From: Streptomyces sp. Tue6028
GTDB taxonomy: Bacteria; Actinomycetota; Actinomycetes; Streptomycetales; Streptomycetaceae
Direction: 5' to 3'
DNA length: 64,000 bases
Assembly (NCBI RefSeq): GCF_002300165.1
Contig: NZ_MLCE01000032.1
Location: 62,562-126,561 of the forward strand
Made by a program: the position numbers and the translations under genes. Below, piece by piece: positions 37,826 through 46,153 of the stretch. How positions within the stretch are numbered: position 1 is the stretch's first letter; each line of letters starts with the position of its first letter. The notes below the pieces were generated by a model. The model was not told where the DNA came from. It was given only the letters and a program-made list of their open reading frames with translations, and searched no databases.

Positions 37826-39160
37826 TCATCCGGCCAGGTCGGACGCCTGCTCGTCGGCCGGACCGGGGATCCGGACGAGCGGGGAGGCCTTGGCCGGGCT
37901 GGCGATGAGGTCCATCCGGGAACGGGGGAGGACGAAGGGGAGGAGGGGCCCGGTCATGGCCGTGGTGATCAGTGCCATCAGGACCATCTCGGTGAACAGG
38001 GTCTGGTCGAGCACGCCCAGGCTGAGCCCGACGCCGAGGATGATCAGTTCGGTCAGGCCCCGGGTGTTCATCAGGACGCCGACGCCCGTCGACTCCCGCC
38101 AGGTGAGCCCGAAGGACTTGGCGGGGAGTCCGGCGCCGAACAGTTTGCCGAGGATGGCGGCGGCGAGGATGAGACCGAGCTCGCCCCAGGCGGTGAGCGA
38201 CATGCCGGCGACATCGACGGAGAGTCCGGTGACGATGAAGTAGACGGGCAGCATGAGTTCCCCGGCGTGCTGGATGGGGCGGAGCATCTTCTCCTCCAGC
38301 AGCGCCGTGGGCCTGCGCGGCATGACCAGGCCGAAGGCGAAGGCGCCGAAGATGGGGTGGATGCCGATCTTCGACGTCGTGTACGCGGACAGCAGGACGC
38401 CCGCCGTGACCAGGGTCGCCAGATACAGACCCGTTCCGCGCCGGGACATCCAGGCGACGGCCCGGGCCAGCAGCGGGCGGACGACGGCGATCATCACGGC
38501 GCCGTAGCCGGCGGACATCCAGAGGGTGTCGGTGAATCCGGAGGGACCGGAGGCGGTGACGATGGCGACGACCCCGGCCAGCAGGCACCAGGCGAGGACG
38601 TCGCCGAAGGCCGCGCTGGTCAGTGCGAGCGCCCCGATCTTCGTACGGCTGAGGTTGTTGTCCTTGAGGATGCGGGCGAGCACCGGGAACGCGGTGATCG
38701 ACATGCTGACGCCGAGATAGAGGGCGAACGAACTGAAGGGCACCTTCTCGCCGTTGACGTGCGAGTGGTTCTGGTAGATCAGCGCGGCGACCCCGAGGCC
38801 GAGCAGCATCGGGGCGAGGATGCTGCCCGCGGTCACTCCGGCGACGGAGCTCTTCCTGCGCCGCATCGTCGTCCAGTCGAGCTCCCAGCCCACGGTGAAC
38901 ATGAAGAGGAGCAGGCCGATCTGGGCGACCATCGACAGTAACGGCCGTACTTCGTCGGGGAACAGACGGTCCGTCGGGTTCCCGGGCAGCAGTCCCAGCA
39001 GGCTGGGGCCCAGCAGGATGCCCGCGGTGATCTCGCCGATCACCGCGGGCTGGCGTATGCGTCGTGCGGCATGCGCGAGGGCCGTACCCGCGATCAGGAT
39101 GACGGCGATGCCGGCGATGGCGGTGGCTTGCAGTGCTTCGGCGGCGTGCGGATGCGTCAC
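37826..39160 (-). CDS. CPA2-family cation:proton antiporter
   Basis: 444 residues, 12-13 membrane helices, GTG start behind GGAGGAC. Recognisable features are RQPAVIGEITAGILLGPSLLG, GLLLFMFTVGWELD, SMSITAFPVLARIL and ALTSAAFGDVLAWCLLA (the helix with the ion-binding Asp), all typical of KefB/NapA-like exchangers. No cytoplasmic TrkA-N domain. It is the first gene of the operon with the pyrrole-forming enzymes and shares their operator region. Chlorinated pyrroles of this type are known protonophores, so a pH or ion homeostasis role in self-protection is a reasonable inference. Codon 74 is TTA (38939-38941). Confidence 0.88.
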   Translation of the reverse strand: MTHPHAAEALQATAIAGIAVILIAGTALAHAARRIRQPAVIGEITAGILLGPSLLGLLPGNPTDRLFPDEVRPLLSMVAQIGLLLFMFTVGWELDWTTMRRRKSSVAGVTAGSILAPMLLGLGVAALIYQNHSHVNGEKVPFSSFALYLGVSMSITAFPVLARILKDNNLSRTKIGALALTSAAFGDVLAWCLLAGVVAIVTASGPSGFTDTLWMSAGYGAVMIAVVRPLLARAVAWMSRRGTGLYLATLVTAGVLLSAYTTSKIGIHPIFGAFAFGLVMPRRPTALLEEKMLRPIQHAGELMLPVYFIVTGLSVDVAGMSLTAWGELGLILAAAILGKLFGAGLPAKSFGLTWRESTGVGVLMNTRGLTELIILGVGLSLGVLDQTLFTEMVLMALITTAMTGPLLPFVLPRSRMDLIASPAKASPLVRIPGPADEQASDLAG

Positions 39161-39203
39161 GGCATGTCCTCCGGCATCGGAAATGGTCTCGTTTTGAACT
39201 TAA

Positions 39204-39235
39204 TTCACTGCCCGTTGAACTCAACCGCTGATGAG
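39204..39235. promoter_or_regulatory. two tandem 16-bp operators, box F1 (antiporter promoter)
   Basis: TTCACTGCCCGTTGAA (39204-39219) followed without gap by CTCAACCGCTGATGAG (39220-39235). They lie 44 bp upstream of the antiporter start, on the left side of the divergent region shared with ccr. Confidence 0.7.
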
Positions 39236-39351
39236 TTTTGCATGCGGCGCGGTGCCCACACAAGAGGCGTCGACGGGATGTCCGCCTCGAAGTCAAGAGC
39301 TGTGCCGGGCAAAGGGGTCGGGGCTTGCCCGGGTCTCCGCTTCATGCAAAA

Positions 39352-39383
39352 CTCCCTACTTGTTGAGTTCACTAGTTGTTGAG
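39352..39383. promoter_or_regulatory. two tandem 16-bp operators, box F2 (ccr promoter)
   Basis: CTCCCTACTTGTTGAG (39352-39367) and TTCACTAGTTGTTGAG (39368-39383), contiguous. They give two direct GTTGAGTTC copies 16 bp apart. The ccr start codon is 39 bp downstream. The roughly 116 bp between F1 and F2 show no gene. Confidence 0.68.
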
Positions 39384-39422
39384 TTCTTGTCGAGTGTGAA
39401 CCGCGGAAGGTGGTGCCTGACC

Positions 39423-40802
39423 ATGCGCGAACTGGTGGAGGTGATCGAGTCCCCGGACTCGGCGCCGGCCGATCTGGCGGCCCTGGGAGTCCCCGAGTCC
39501 TTCCGGGCGGCCGTCCTCCACAAGGAGGAGGCCGGCATGTTCGAGGGAGTGGACCTGCGCGACCGGCGCCCCGCCGACTCCATCCACATCCAGGACGTGC
39601 CGACGCCGGCCCCGGGACCGGGTGAGGTGCTGGTGGCCGTCATGGCCAGCGCCGTGAACTACAACACCGTCTGGAGCGCCCTGTTCTCGCCGGTCCCCAC
39701 GTTCGCCTTCCTGGAGCGCTACGCGCGTCTCGGCGGCCTCGCCGCCCGGCACGACCAGCCGTACCACGTCATCGGCTCCGACCTCGCCGGAGTGGTTCTC
39801 AAGTGCGGCCCCGGGGTGCGGCGTTGGAGCACCGGCGACCGCGTCGTCGCGCACTGCGTCTCCGTCGAACTGGAGGACGCCGAGGGCCACGGCGACCCCA
39901 TGCTCGACCCCGAGCAGCGCATCTGGGGATTCGAGACCAACTACGGCGGGCTCGCCGAACTCGCCCTCGTCAAGGCCACCCAGCTGCTCCCGAAGGCCGA
40001 ACACCTCACCTGGGAGGAGGCGGCCTCGCCGGGCCTGGTCAACTCCACCGCCTACCGCCAGCTCGTCACACCGAACGGCGCCGGCATGAAGCAGGGCGAC
40101 AACGTCCTCATCTGGGGCGCCGTCGGCGGACTCGGCTCGTACGCCACCCAGCTCGCCCTGGCCGGCGGCGCCCACCCCATCTGCGTGGTCTCCTCCCCCG
40201 AAAAGGCCGCCCTCGCCCGGGACATGGGCGCCGAACTGATCATCGACCGCAAGAAGGAGGACTACCGCTTCTGGCGGGACCCGCACACCCAGGACCCGAA
40301 GGAGTGGAAGCGCTTCGGCAAGCGCATCCGCGAGCTGACCGGCGGCGAGGACGTCGACATCGTCTTCGAGCACCCCGGCCGCGAGACCTTCGGCGCCTCG
40401 GTCTACGTCACCCGCAAGGGCGGCACCATCGTCACCTGCGCGTCCACCGCCGGCTACACCCACGAGTACGACAACCGTTACCTGTGGATGAGCCTCAAGC
40501 GGATCATCGGCTCGCACTGCGCCAACTACCGCGAGGCCTGGGAGGCCAACCGGCTCGTCACCAAGGGCAGGATCCATCCCACGCTGTCCCGGACGTACGC
40601 CCTCGACGAGGTGGCCCGGGCGGTCCAGTCCATCCACCGCAACGAGCACCACGGCAAGGTCGGAGTGCGCTGCCTCGCCCCCGCCGAGGGACTCGGCGTC
40701 ACGGCCCCCGAATTCCGCGCACTCCACGAGAGTGCCATCAACCGCTTCCGTACCCCGCGGCCCGGGACCACGGCGCCCGTACTGACTGAGGTCGCGGCAT
40801 GA
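39423..40802 (+). CDS. ccr: crotonyl-CoA carboxylase/reductase (enoyl-CoA carboxylase)
   Basis: 459 residues from ATG 39423. Medium-chain dehydrogenase fold with the NADPH-binding WGAVGGLGSYATQLAL. The CO2-binding residues known from this family are all found and almost in the reference numbering: Asn81 in NYNTVW, Phe170-Glu171 in WGFETNYGG and His364 in GSHCANY. It reductively carboxylates an alpha,beta-unsaturated acyl-CoA to an alkylmalonyl-CoA. With the hydroxyacyl-CoA dehydrogenase behind it (ATGA overlap) and the KAS III at 51642, it should provide the branched or linear alkyl extender for PKS module 2. Chain length cannot be read from the sequence. Confidence 0.93.
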   Translation: MRELVEVIESPDSAPADLAALGVPESFRAAVLHKEEAGMFEGVDLRDRRPADSIHIQDVPTPAPGPGEVLVAVMASAVNYNTVWSALFSPVPTFAFLERYARLGGLAARHDQPYHVIGSDLAGVVLKCGPGVRRWSTGDRVVAHCVSVELEDAEGHGDPMLDPEQRIWGFETNYGGLAELALVKATQLLPKAEHLTWEEAASPGLVNSTAYRQLVTPNGAGMKQGDNVLIWGAVGGLGSYATQLALAGGAHPICVVSSPEKAALARDMGAELIIDRKKEDYRFWRDPHTQDPKEWKRFGKRIRELTGGEDVDIVFEHPGRETFGASVYVTRKGGTIVTCASTAGYTHEYDNRYLWMSLKRIIGSHCANYREAWEANRLVTKGRIHPTLSRTYALDEVARAVQSIHRNEHHGKVGVRCLAPAEGLGVTAPEFRALHESAINRFRTPRPGTTAPVLTEVAA

Positions 40803-42505
40803 GCGCCCGGCACGACACCCTCGGCGTAGTCGGCCTCGGCACCATCGGCGGCGCGATCGCCGCCCGGGCCGCGGCGGCCGGACACCCCGTCCTCGTCCTC
40901 GACCCCGGCGCGCGCACGAAGGAGCGGCTGGCACAGCTCCTCGACGCGACCCCCGAGGCGCGCGGACGGATCCGTCTCGTCGACCGCTGGGACGAACTCG
41001 CGCCCGCCGCCACGGTGCTGGAGGCGGTGCCCGAGCGCCGCGACACCAAGGCCGAGGTGCTGCGCGCCCTCGACCGGGCCTGCCCGCCCGGGACCGTGCT
41101 GGCCAGCACCGCGGCGGCCCTCTCGCTCACCGACCTCGCAGCGGCCTCCGGACGCCCCGGACGACTCGTCGGCCTCCACCTCGCCCTGCCGACGGCCGGC
41201 CTCGCCGAGATCGGCCGCACGGTGATGACCGACGACAGCGCCCTCACCCGGGTCCGCGACCTCGTCGACGGCATCGGCCTGGGCCGGGTCACCGTGGGCG
41301 ACCGGCCCGGCCTCATCTCCACCGCGCTCCTGTTCGGCTTCCTCAACCAGGCCGTCACGATGTACGACCAGCGGCTCGCCGGCCGCGACGACATCGACGC
41401 GGCGATGCGCCACGGCTGCGGACTGCCCCTCGGACCGCTCGAACTCCTCGACCTCATCGGCACGGACACCGCCTGCGACATCCTCGACGTCCTGTCCGCC
41501 CGCTCGGCCGAGCCGTCGCTGCAGCCCGCCCGCAGACTGCGGCACATGGCACTGGCGGGTCTGCTCGGCCGCAAGTCCGGACGCGGTTTCTACGACTACC
41601 GGCAACCCACCGACGCCGCCGCACCGCCCGCGTCCGTCGGCCCGCCCGCGGACCACGCCCTGCGCACCGTCGGCGTCGTCGGCACCGGCACCATGGCCAC
41701 CGGCATCGCGGAGGTCTTCGCCAAGAGCGGGATCGTCACCGTGCTCGTCGGCCGCACCGACGCGCGTGCCAGGACCGCCCGGGAGGCCGTCGCGGCCTCG
41801 ACGGCACGGGCCGTGCGCCGCGGAAAGCTGACCGAGGCCGAGAGGGAGGCCGCCCTGGAGCGGCTGACCCCCGTCGGCGACCGGACCCGGCTGGCCGACT
41901 GCGACCTGGTCGTCGAGGCCATCGCCGAGGATCTGGAGGTCAAGAAGCAGCTGTTCGCCGAACTGGGCCGCCTCTGCCGGCCGGGCGCCCTGCTCGCCAC
42001 CACCACCTCCAGCCTTCCCGTGATCGAGTGCGGTCTGGCTTCCGGACGCCCCGAGGACGTGATCGGGCTGCACTTCTTCAACCCCGCGCCCCTCATGCGG
42101 CTCGTCGAGGTGATCCCGTCGCTGGAGACGGCGTCCCGACACGTCGACGCGGCACGGGAATTGTGCGGCCGGCTCGGCAAGCATCCGGTCCAGTGCATGG
42201 ACCGGCCCGGCTTCATCGTGAACGCGCTGCTGTTCCCCTACCTCAACGGCGCGGTGCGGCTGACGGAGAGTCATTACGCCACCGCAGACGAGATAGACGA
42301 GGTGATGAAGCGGGGTTGCGGCTATCCGCTCGGCCCCTTCGAACTGCTCGACATCATCGGCCTGGACATCTCGCTGAGCATCCAGCGGGTCCTGCACGAC
42401 GCCGACCGGCACCCCCGGACCGTCCCCGCACCCCTGCTGGGGCACCTGGTGGCCGCGGGCCGCGCGGGTCGCAAGTCCGGCGCCGGGTTCAGGGTCTACG
42501 GCTGA
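40799..42505 (+). CDS. tandem-fused 3-hydroxyacyl-CoA dehydrogenase
   Basis: 568 residues made of two complete 3-hydroxyacyl-CoA dehydrogenase units. The C-terminal unit (about 288-568) is canonical: GVVGTGTMATGIA, VVEAIAEDLEVKK, catalytic-type His in IGLHFFNPAPLMRLVEVI and the dimerisation domain ending GRKSGAGFRVYG. The N-terminal unit (1-270) has GVVGLGTIGGAIA and a full C-terminal domain ending GRKSGRGFYDY, but its catalytic segment reads GLHLALPTAGLAEI, losing the N-P that follows the histidine, and its helical arm is shorter. The first unit is probably altered or structural. The enzyme should interconvert 3-ketoacyl- and 3-hydroxyacyl-CoA before dehydration and Ccr. Overlaps ccr by ATGA. 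Confidence 0.9.
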   Translation: MSARHDTLGVVGLGTIGGAIAARAAAAGHPVLVLDPGARTKERLAQLLDATPEARGRIRLVDRWDELAPAATVLEAVPERRDTKAEVLRALDRACPPGTVLASTAAALSLTDLAAASGRPGRLVGLHLALPTAGLAEIGRTVMTDDSALTRVRDLVDGIGLGRVTVGDRPGLISTALLFGFLNQAVTMYDQRLAGRDDIDAAMRHGCGLPLGPLELLDLIGTDTACDILDVLSARSAEPSLQPARRLRHMALAGLLGRKSGRGFYDYRQPTDAAAPPASVGPPADHALRTVGVVGTGTMATGIAEVFAKSGIVTVLVGRTDARARTAREAVAASTARAVRRGKLTEAEREAALERLTPVGDRTRLADCDLVVEAIAEDLEVKKQLFAELGRLCRPGALLATTTSSLPVIECGLASGRPEDVIGLHFFNPAPLMRLVEVIPSLETASRHVDAARELCGRLGKHPVQCMDRPGFIVNALLFPYLNGAVRLTESHYATADEIDEVMKRGCGYPLGPFELLDIIGLDISLSIQRVLHDADRHPRTVPAPLLGHLVAAGRAGRKSGAGFRVYG

Positions 42506-42529
42506 CGGCCCGCCTCGAGGAGGACATAC

Positions 42530-42694
42530 ATGACGAGCCAGGACTCCGACCGCAGCGCCGCCGACGCCCTCGGATGGGCGATGCTGGCCGAACTGACCGG
42601 CTGCGCCGACGTGGCCTGGGCCCTCGGCGGCCCCCCGCCCGGCGAACCCGCGGCTACCGCCGACACCGCGACACAGGACGGAGCGGAACGGTGA
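42530..42694 (+). CDS. small hypothetical protein (54 aa)
   Basis: ATG 42530 behind GAGGAGGAC; the stop overlaps the proA GTG as GTGA, so it is translated in the operon. The product (MTSQDSDRSAADALGWAMLAEL, then a Pro/Ala-rich end) is acidic and half low-complexity, with one cysteine. I do not recognise it. Coupling and a strong ribosome site argue that it is real. Confidence 0.6.
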   Translation: MTSQDSDRSAADALGWAMLAELTGCADVAWALGGPPPGEPAATADTATQDGAER

Positions 42695-44139
42695 CCGCCG
42701 TCGGCACCGGGGGAGGCACCGGTACGACGGGTCCGGGCCCGGCGACCGAGGACGCGACGCCGGGCACGAGGGCCGCGGGCACGACGAGGCAGGACACGGC
42801 GCCTCCGGGCACGACGAGGCAGGACACGACGTCTCCGGACACGACGACCCCGGGCGCGACAAGCCCGGGTGCGGCCACCGTCCGTGAGGCGGCCGTGGCG
42901 GCCCGCGCCGCCGCCACCCGGCTGGCCACCACCACGGGAGCGGAACGGAACGCCGCGCTCACCGCCGTCGCCCGCGGGCTGACCGCGAGAGCCCCGTGGA
43001 TCCTCGCCGCGAACCGGCAGGACGTGCGGGAGGCCGGCGAGGCCGGGCGGTCCGCGACCGTGCTGGACCGCCTCACGGTCACCGAGCGGCAGCTCGCCGA
43101 CCTCGCGCGGACGGCGGACGCGCTGGCGGCCGAGCCCGACCCGGTCGGCGGGACCGCGAGCGGCTCCGTCATGCCCAACGGCCTGGAGGTACGGCGCGTA
43201 CGGGTACCCCTCGGAGTCGTCGGCATGATCTACGAGGGGCGGCCGAACGTGACCGTCGACGCCGCGGCGCTCTGCCTCAAGAGCGGCAACGCGGCCCTCC
43301 TACGCGGCTCTTCCACGGCCCGGCACACCAACGCGGCCCTGGTGCACGCCATGCGGGAGGCCCTCGCCGGCACCGCCGTGCCCGTCGACGCCGTCCAGCT
43401 CGTGCCCGGCACGACCCACGACAGCGTCCGCGAACTCATGTCGCTGCGCGGCCTGGTGGACGTCCTCGTCCCGCGCGGCGGCCACGACCTCATCCAGGCC
43501 ACCGTGCGCGACTCCGCGGTTCCGGTGATCGAGACGGGCGTGGGCAACTGCCATGTGTACGTGGACGAACACGCCGACCTGGACAAGGCCCTGGCGATCC
43601 TGCTCGACGCCAAGACGCAGCGGCCCTCTGTCTGCAACGCCGCCGAGTCGCTGCTCGTCCACGAGAAGGTCGCGCCGGCCTTCCTGCCCCGAGCCCTGTC
43701 CGCACTCGCGGGCCACGGGGTGACCGTGCACGGCGACGAACGCGTACGGTCCCTCCACCCGTCGGTGGTGGCCGCCACCGAGGAGGACTGGGGGCGCGAA
43801 TACCTCTCGCTGGACCTCGCCGCCGCCGTCGTCGGTTCCCTCGACGCGGCCGTCCGCCACATCCGGCGCCACGGCAGCGGACACACCGAGGCGATCGTCA
43901 CCGACTCGCACGGCGCCGCGCGCCGCTTCGTCGCGGCCCTGGACACGGCGGTCGTCGCGGTCAACGCCTCCACCCGCTTCGCCGACGGCGGCGAGATCGG
44001 GCTCGGCACCGAACTCGGCATCTCCACACAGAAGTTGCACGCACGCGGCCCGATGGGACTGGCCGCGCTGACCACCACCAAGTACGTCCTCGTGGGCGAC
44101 GGGCACATCCGGGGCGGAGCCGCCGCCCCGCTGCCCTAG
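42691..44139 (+). CDS. proA: gamma-glutamyl phosphate reductase
   Basis: 482 residues. The first 60 are a Thr/Pro/Gly-rich extension with TTRQDT repeats absent from typical ProA. The rest is the aldehyde-dehydrogenase-like ProA: GVVGMIYEGRPNVTVDAAALCLKSGN, catalytic Cys in QRPSVCNAAESLLVH, and the C-terminal FADGGEIGLGTELGISTQKLHARGPMGL. It reduces L-glutamyl-5-phosphate to the semialdehyde with NADPH. With ProB at 44918 this is a cluster-borne branch towards L-proline, the pyrrole precursor; no proC is in the window. Probably a second copy besides the housekeeping one. Confidence 0.93.
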   Translation: MTAVGTGGGTGTTGPGPATEDATPGTRAAGTTRQDTAPPGTTRQDTTSPDTTTPGATSPGAATVREAAVAARAAATRLATTTGAERNAALTAVARGLTARAPWILAANRQDVREAGEAGRSATVLDRLTVTERQLADLARTADALAAEPDPVGGTASGSVMPNGLEVRRVRVPLGVVGMIYEGRPNVTVDAAALCLKSGNAALLRGSSTARHTNAALVHAMREALAGTAVPVDAVQLVPGTTHDSVRELMSLRGLVDVLVPRGGHDLIQATVRDSAVPVIETGVGNCHVYVDEHADLDKALAILLDAKTQRPSVCNAAESLLVHEKVAPAFLPRALSALAGHGVTVHGDERVRSLHPSVVAATEEDWGREYLSLDLAAAVVGSLDAAVRHIRRHGSGHTEAIVTDSHGAARRFVAALDTAVVAVNASTRFADGGEIGLGTELGISTQKLHARGPMGLAALTTTKYVLVGDGHIRGGAAAPLP

Positions 44140-44155
44140 ATCGGGAGGTCCGGTC

Positions 44156-44320
44156 ATGTACGTACGCATCATCACCGCGACGGAACCCGCGGGCCGGCTG
44201 CTCTACGAGGAGCAGCCGCGCGGGGAACGGCACGTGCTGCCGGCGCCACGGCCGAGGCTGGTGCTCGCCGGGGTCGACGACGACCCGGCCGAGTTCCACA
44301 TCGTGCGCGGCATCGACTAG
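44156..44320 (+). CDS. small hypothetical protein (54 aa)
   Basis: ATG 44156 behind GGGAGG, 16 bp after the proA stop, ending just before two terminators. The product begins MYVRIITATEPAGRLLYEEQ and ends AEFHIVRGID: a beta-strand-rich, soluble peptide without cysteines. Unknown family. Position and ribosome site support it. Confidence 0.6.
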   Translation: MYVRIITATEPAGRLLYEEQPRGERHVLPAPRPRLVLAGVDDDPAEFHIVRGID

Positions 44321-44340
44321 CGCGCCCCGACGCAGGAAGC

Positions 44341-44372
44341 CGCGCCCGCCTCCGGACCGGGAGGCGGGCGCG
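44341..44372. terminator. terminator hairpin 1 after the ccr-proA operon
   Basis: Stem of about 13 bp (CGCGCCCGCCTCC with its complement), 20 bp after the last stop of the plus-strand operon. Confidence 0.75.
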
Positions 44373-44390
44373 ACACCTGTGTGTCCGGCC

Positions 44391-44436
44391 GGAGAGGGCG
44401 GTGGTCACCCCGAGAGGGGCGACCACCGCCCTCTCC
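44391..44436. terminator. terminator hairpin 2 after the ccr-proA operon
   Basis: Perfect 16-bp stem (44391-44406 with 44421-44436), loop 14 nt. Together with the first hairpin it insulates the convergent proB operon. Confidence 0.78.
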
Positions 44437-44610
44437 GCAGTGCAACGTCCTCGGACCTTCGACGAGGCTGCAGAGCACATGACGTGGACGTGTGCCGCCG
44501 GTCCGCGCAGGAGCGTCGAGAGGGCACTCCTGCACCGGCCGCCGGACGTACGGCCGCGGCGCGTGTGCGGCTCACTGCGCACGGCGGGGTACCGCCAGGC
44601 CGGGCATCGC

Positions 44611-44874
44611 GGCTGCTGTGCGGACGGGGGCAGGCACACGTGTGCGGGGTGGTTCAGGCGCTGGTGTGGTGGGGTGTGGTCGCCGCGCGGGCGTATTCGG
44701 CTGCTGTGCGGACGGGGGCAGGCATGCGTGTGCGGGGTGGTTCAGGCGCTGGTGTGGTGGGGTGTGGTCGCCGCGCGGGCGTATTCGGCTGCTGTGTGGA
44801 CGGGGGCAGGCACACGTGTACGGGGTGGCTCAGACACCGATGCGGTCGGGTGTGTTCCCCGCGCGTGCCTGCTC
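44611..44874. repeat. 88-bp tandem repeat, three copies, derived from the proB 3' end
   Basis: Units begin at 44611, 44699 and 44787 (period exactly 88); the first two are nearly identical, the third is diverged and a fourth, still more diverged, runs into the proB coding end. On the minus strand each unit contains a segment reading VRTAAEYARA, which is also in the ProB C-terminus (IRTAAEYARAG). The repeat therefore seems to be a tandem duplication of proB 3' DNA. No gene lies in 44437-44917. Confidence 0.85.
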
Positions 44875-44917
44875 GGCTGCCGTGCCGACGAGGACACGTG
44901 TGCGCGTGCCGGACTGC

Positions 44918-46153
44918 TCAGCCGTCGGACGGGTCCGGTGCGGTGCCCGCGCGGGCGTACTCCGCCGCCGTCCGGATACGGACACGCACGCGTGCCGGCG
45001 CGGGCGGAGGTGTCGCGTCGCCGGACGGCGCGGGCCGAACCAGCGGCACCAGGTCGTCCTGATGGACGACCTCACGCGTGGAACGGCCCTGGAGCCGGGG
45101 CAGTTCGCGGGCGTCCAGGCCGGCCAGCCCGCGGGCCACCACCCGCCCGTTCTCGTCGAGCAGCTCGACCGGATCGCCGGCCACGAAGTCCCCGTCGGCG
45201 TGCGTCACGCCGTCGGCGAGCAGCGGCCCGCGGCGTTGGAGGACGGCCCGGGCCGCGGGCGGGGTCAGCCGCACCGTGCCGCGCGGGCTGCTCGCATGCT
45301 CCAGCCAGAGCAGATGGTCGGCGGCCCGCTCCCCGGTGCGGTGGAAGAACGTGCCGGTCTCGCGTCCGGCGAGCGCGTCCGCGGCGTGCCGGGCGGCGGT
45401 GAGGACGACGGGGATCCCCGCGTCGGTGGCGATGCGGGCCGCCTCCGCCTTGGTCACCATGCCTCCGGTGCCGACGCCCGAGCTGCCCGCGCTGCCGATC
45501 TCCACGCCCACGAGGTCCTGGCCGCCGCGGATCTCCCGCAGGCGCCGTGACCCGGGCCTGCGGGGGTCGCCGTCGTAGAGGCCGTCGACGTCGGAGAGCA
45601 GGACCAGCAGGTCGGCGCGGACGAGATGGGCGACGAGCGCGGCCAGCCGGTCGTTGTCGCCGAACTTGATCTCAGCGGTGGCCACCGTGTCGTTCTCGTT
45701 GACGACCGGGACGGCACCCATGGCGAGCACCTGGGCGAGCGCGCGGTACGCGTTGCGGTAGTGCGCGCGGCGGCTGATGTCGTCGGCGGTCAGCAGGACC
45801 TGGCCGACGCGCAGCCCGTGGCGGGCGAAGGAGGCGGTGTAGCGGGCGACCAGCAGGCCCTGGCCGACACAGGCCGCCGCCTGCTGCCTGGCCAGGTCCC
45901 GGGGCCGCTCGGTGAGGCCGAGCGGGGCGAGCCCCGCGGCGATCGCGCCCGAGGACACGAGGACGACCTCGGTGTCGGTCGTCCGCGACCGCGCGAGGAC
46001 GTCCACCAGGGCGTCGACCCGGTCGGAGTCGAGGCCTCCGGAGGCGGTGGTGAGCGAGGAGGAGCCCACCTTGACGACGATGCGACGGGCCGTCAGAACA
46101 TCGGTGCGCAGGGCCGGTTCACCTGGCGCGCCGGAGTGCGGAGGGCGGTTCAC
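44918..46153 (-). CDS. proB: glutamate 5-kinase with PUA domain
   Basis: 411 residues from GTG 46153 (GTGA overlap with the upstream hydrolase). Amino-acid kinase domain: RRIVVKVGSSSLTT, VLVSSGAIAAGL, VPVVNENDTVATAEIKFGDNDRLAALVA, LLVLLSDVDGLYDGDPR and GVGTGGMVTKAEAARIA. The PUA domain follows (GPLLADGVTHADGDFVAGDPVELLDENGRVVARGL). It phosphorylates L-glutamate for proline synthesis and may be less feedback-inhibited than the housekeeping enzyme, though that cannot be read here. The arginine-rich last 40 residues are extra and related to the 88-bp repeat downstream. Confidence 0.93.
   Translation of the reverse strand: MNRPPHSGAPGEPALRTDVLTARRIVVKVGSSSLTTASGGLDSDRVDALVDVLARSRTTDTEVVLVSSGAIAAGLAPLGLTERPRDLARQQAAACVGQGLLVARYTASFARHGLRVGQVLLTADDISRRAHYRNAYRALAQVLAMGAVPVVNENDTVATAEIKFGDNDRLAALVAHLVRADLLVLLSDVDGLYDGDPRRPGSRRLREIRGGQDLVGVEIGSAGSSGVGTGGMVTKAEAARIATDAGIPVVLTAARHAADALAGRETGTFFHRTGERAADHLLWLEHASSPRGTVRLTPPAARAVLQRRGPLLADGVTHADGDFVAGDPVELLDENGRVVARGLAGLDARELPRLQGRSTREVVHQDDLVPLVRPAPSGDATPPPAPARVRVRIRTAAEYARAGTAPDPSDG

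Noticed and set aside
44437..44917. Plus-strand frames over the 88-bp repeats as a repeat protein gene
   Set aside because: The period is not a multiple of three, so the frame changes at each copy, and the DNA is explained by duplication of the proB end.
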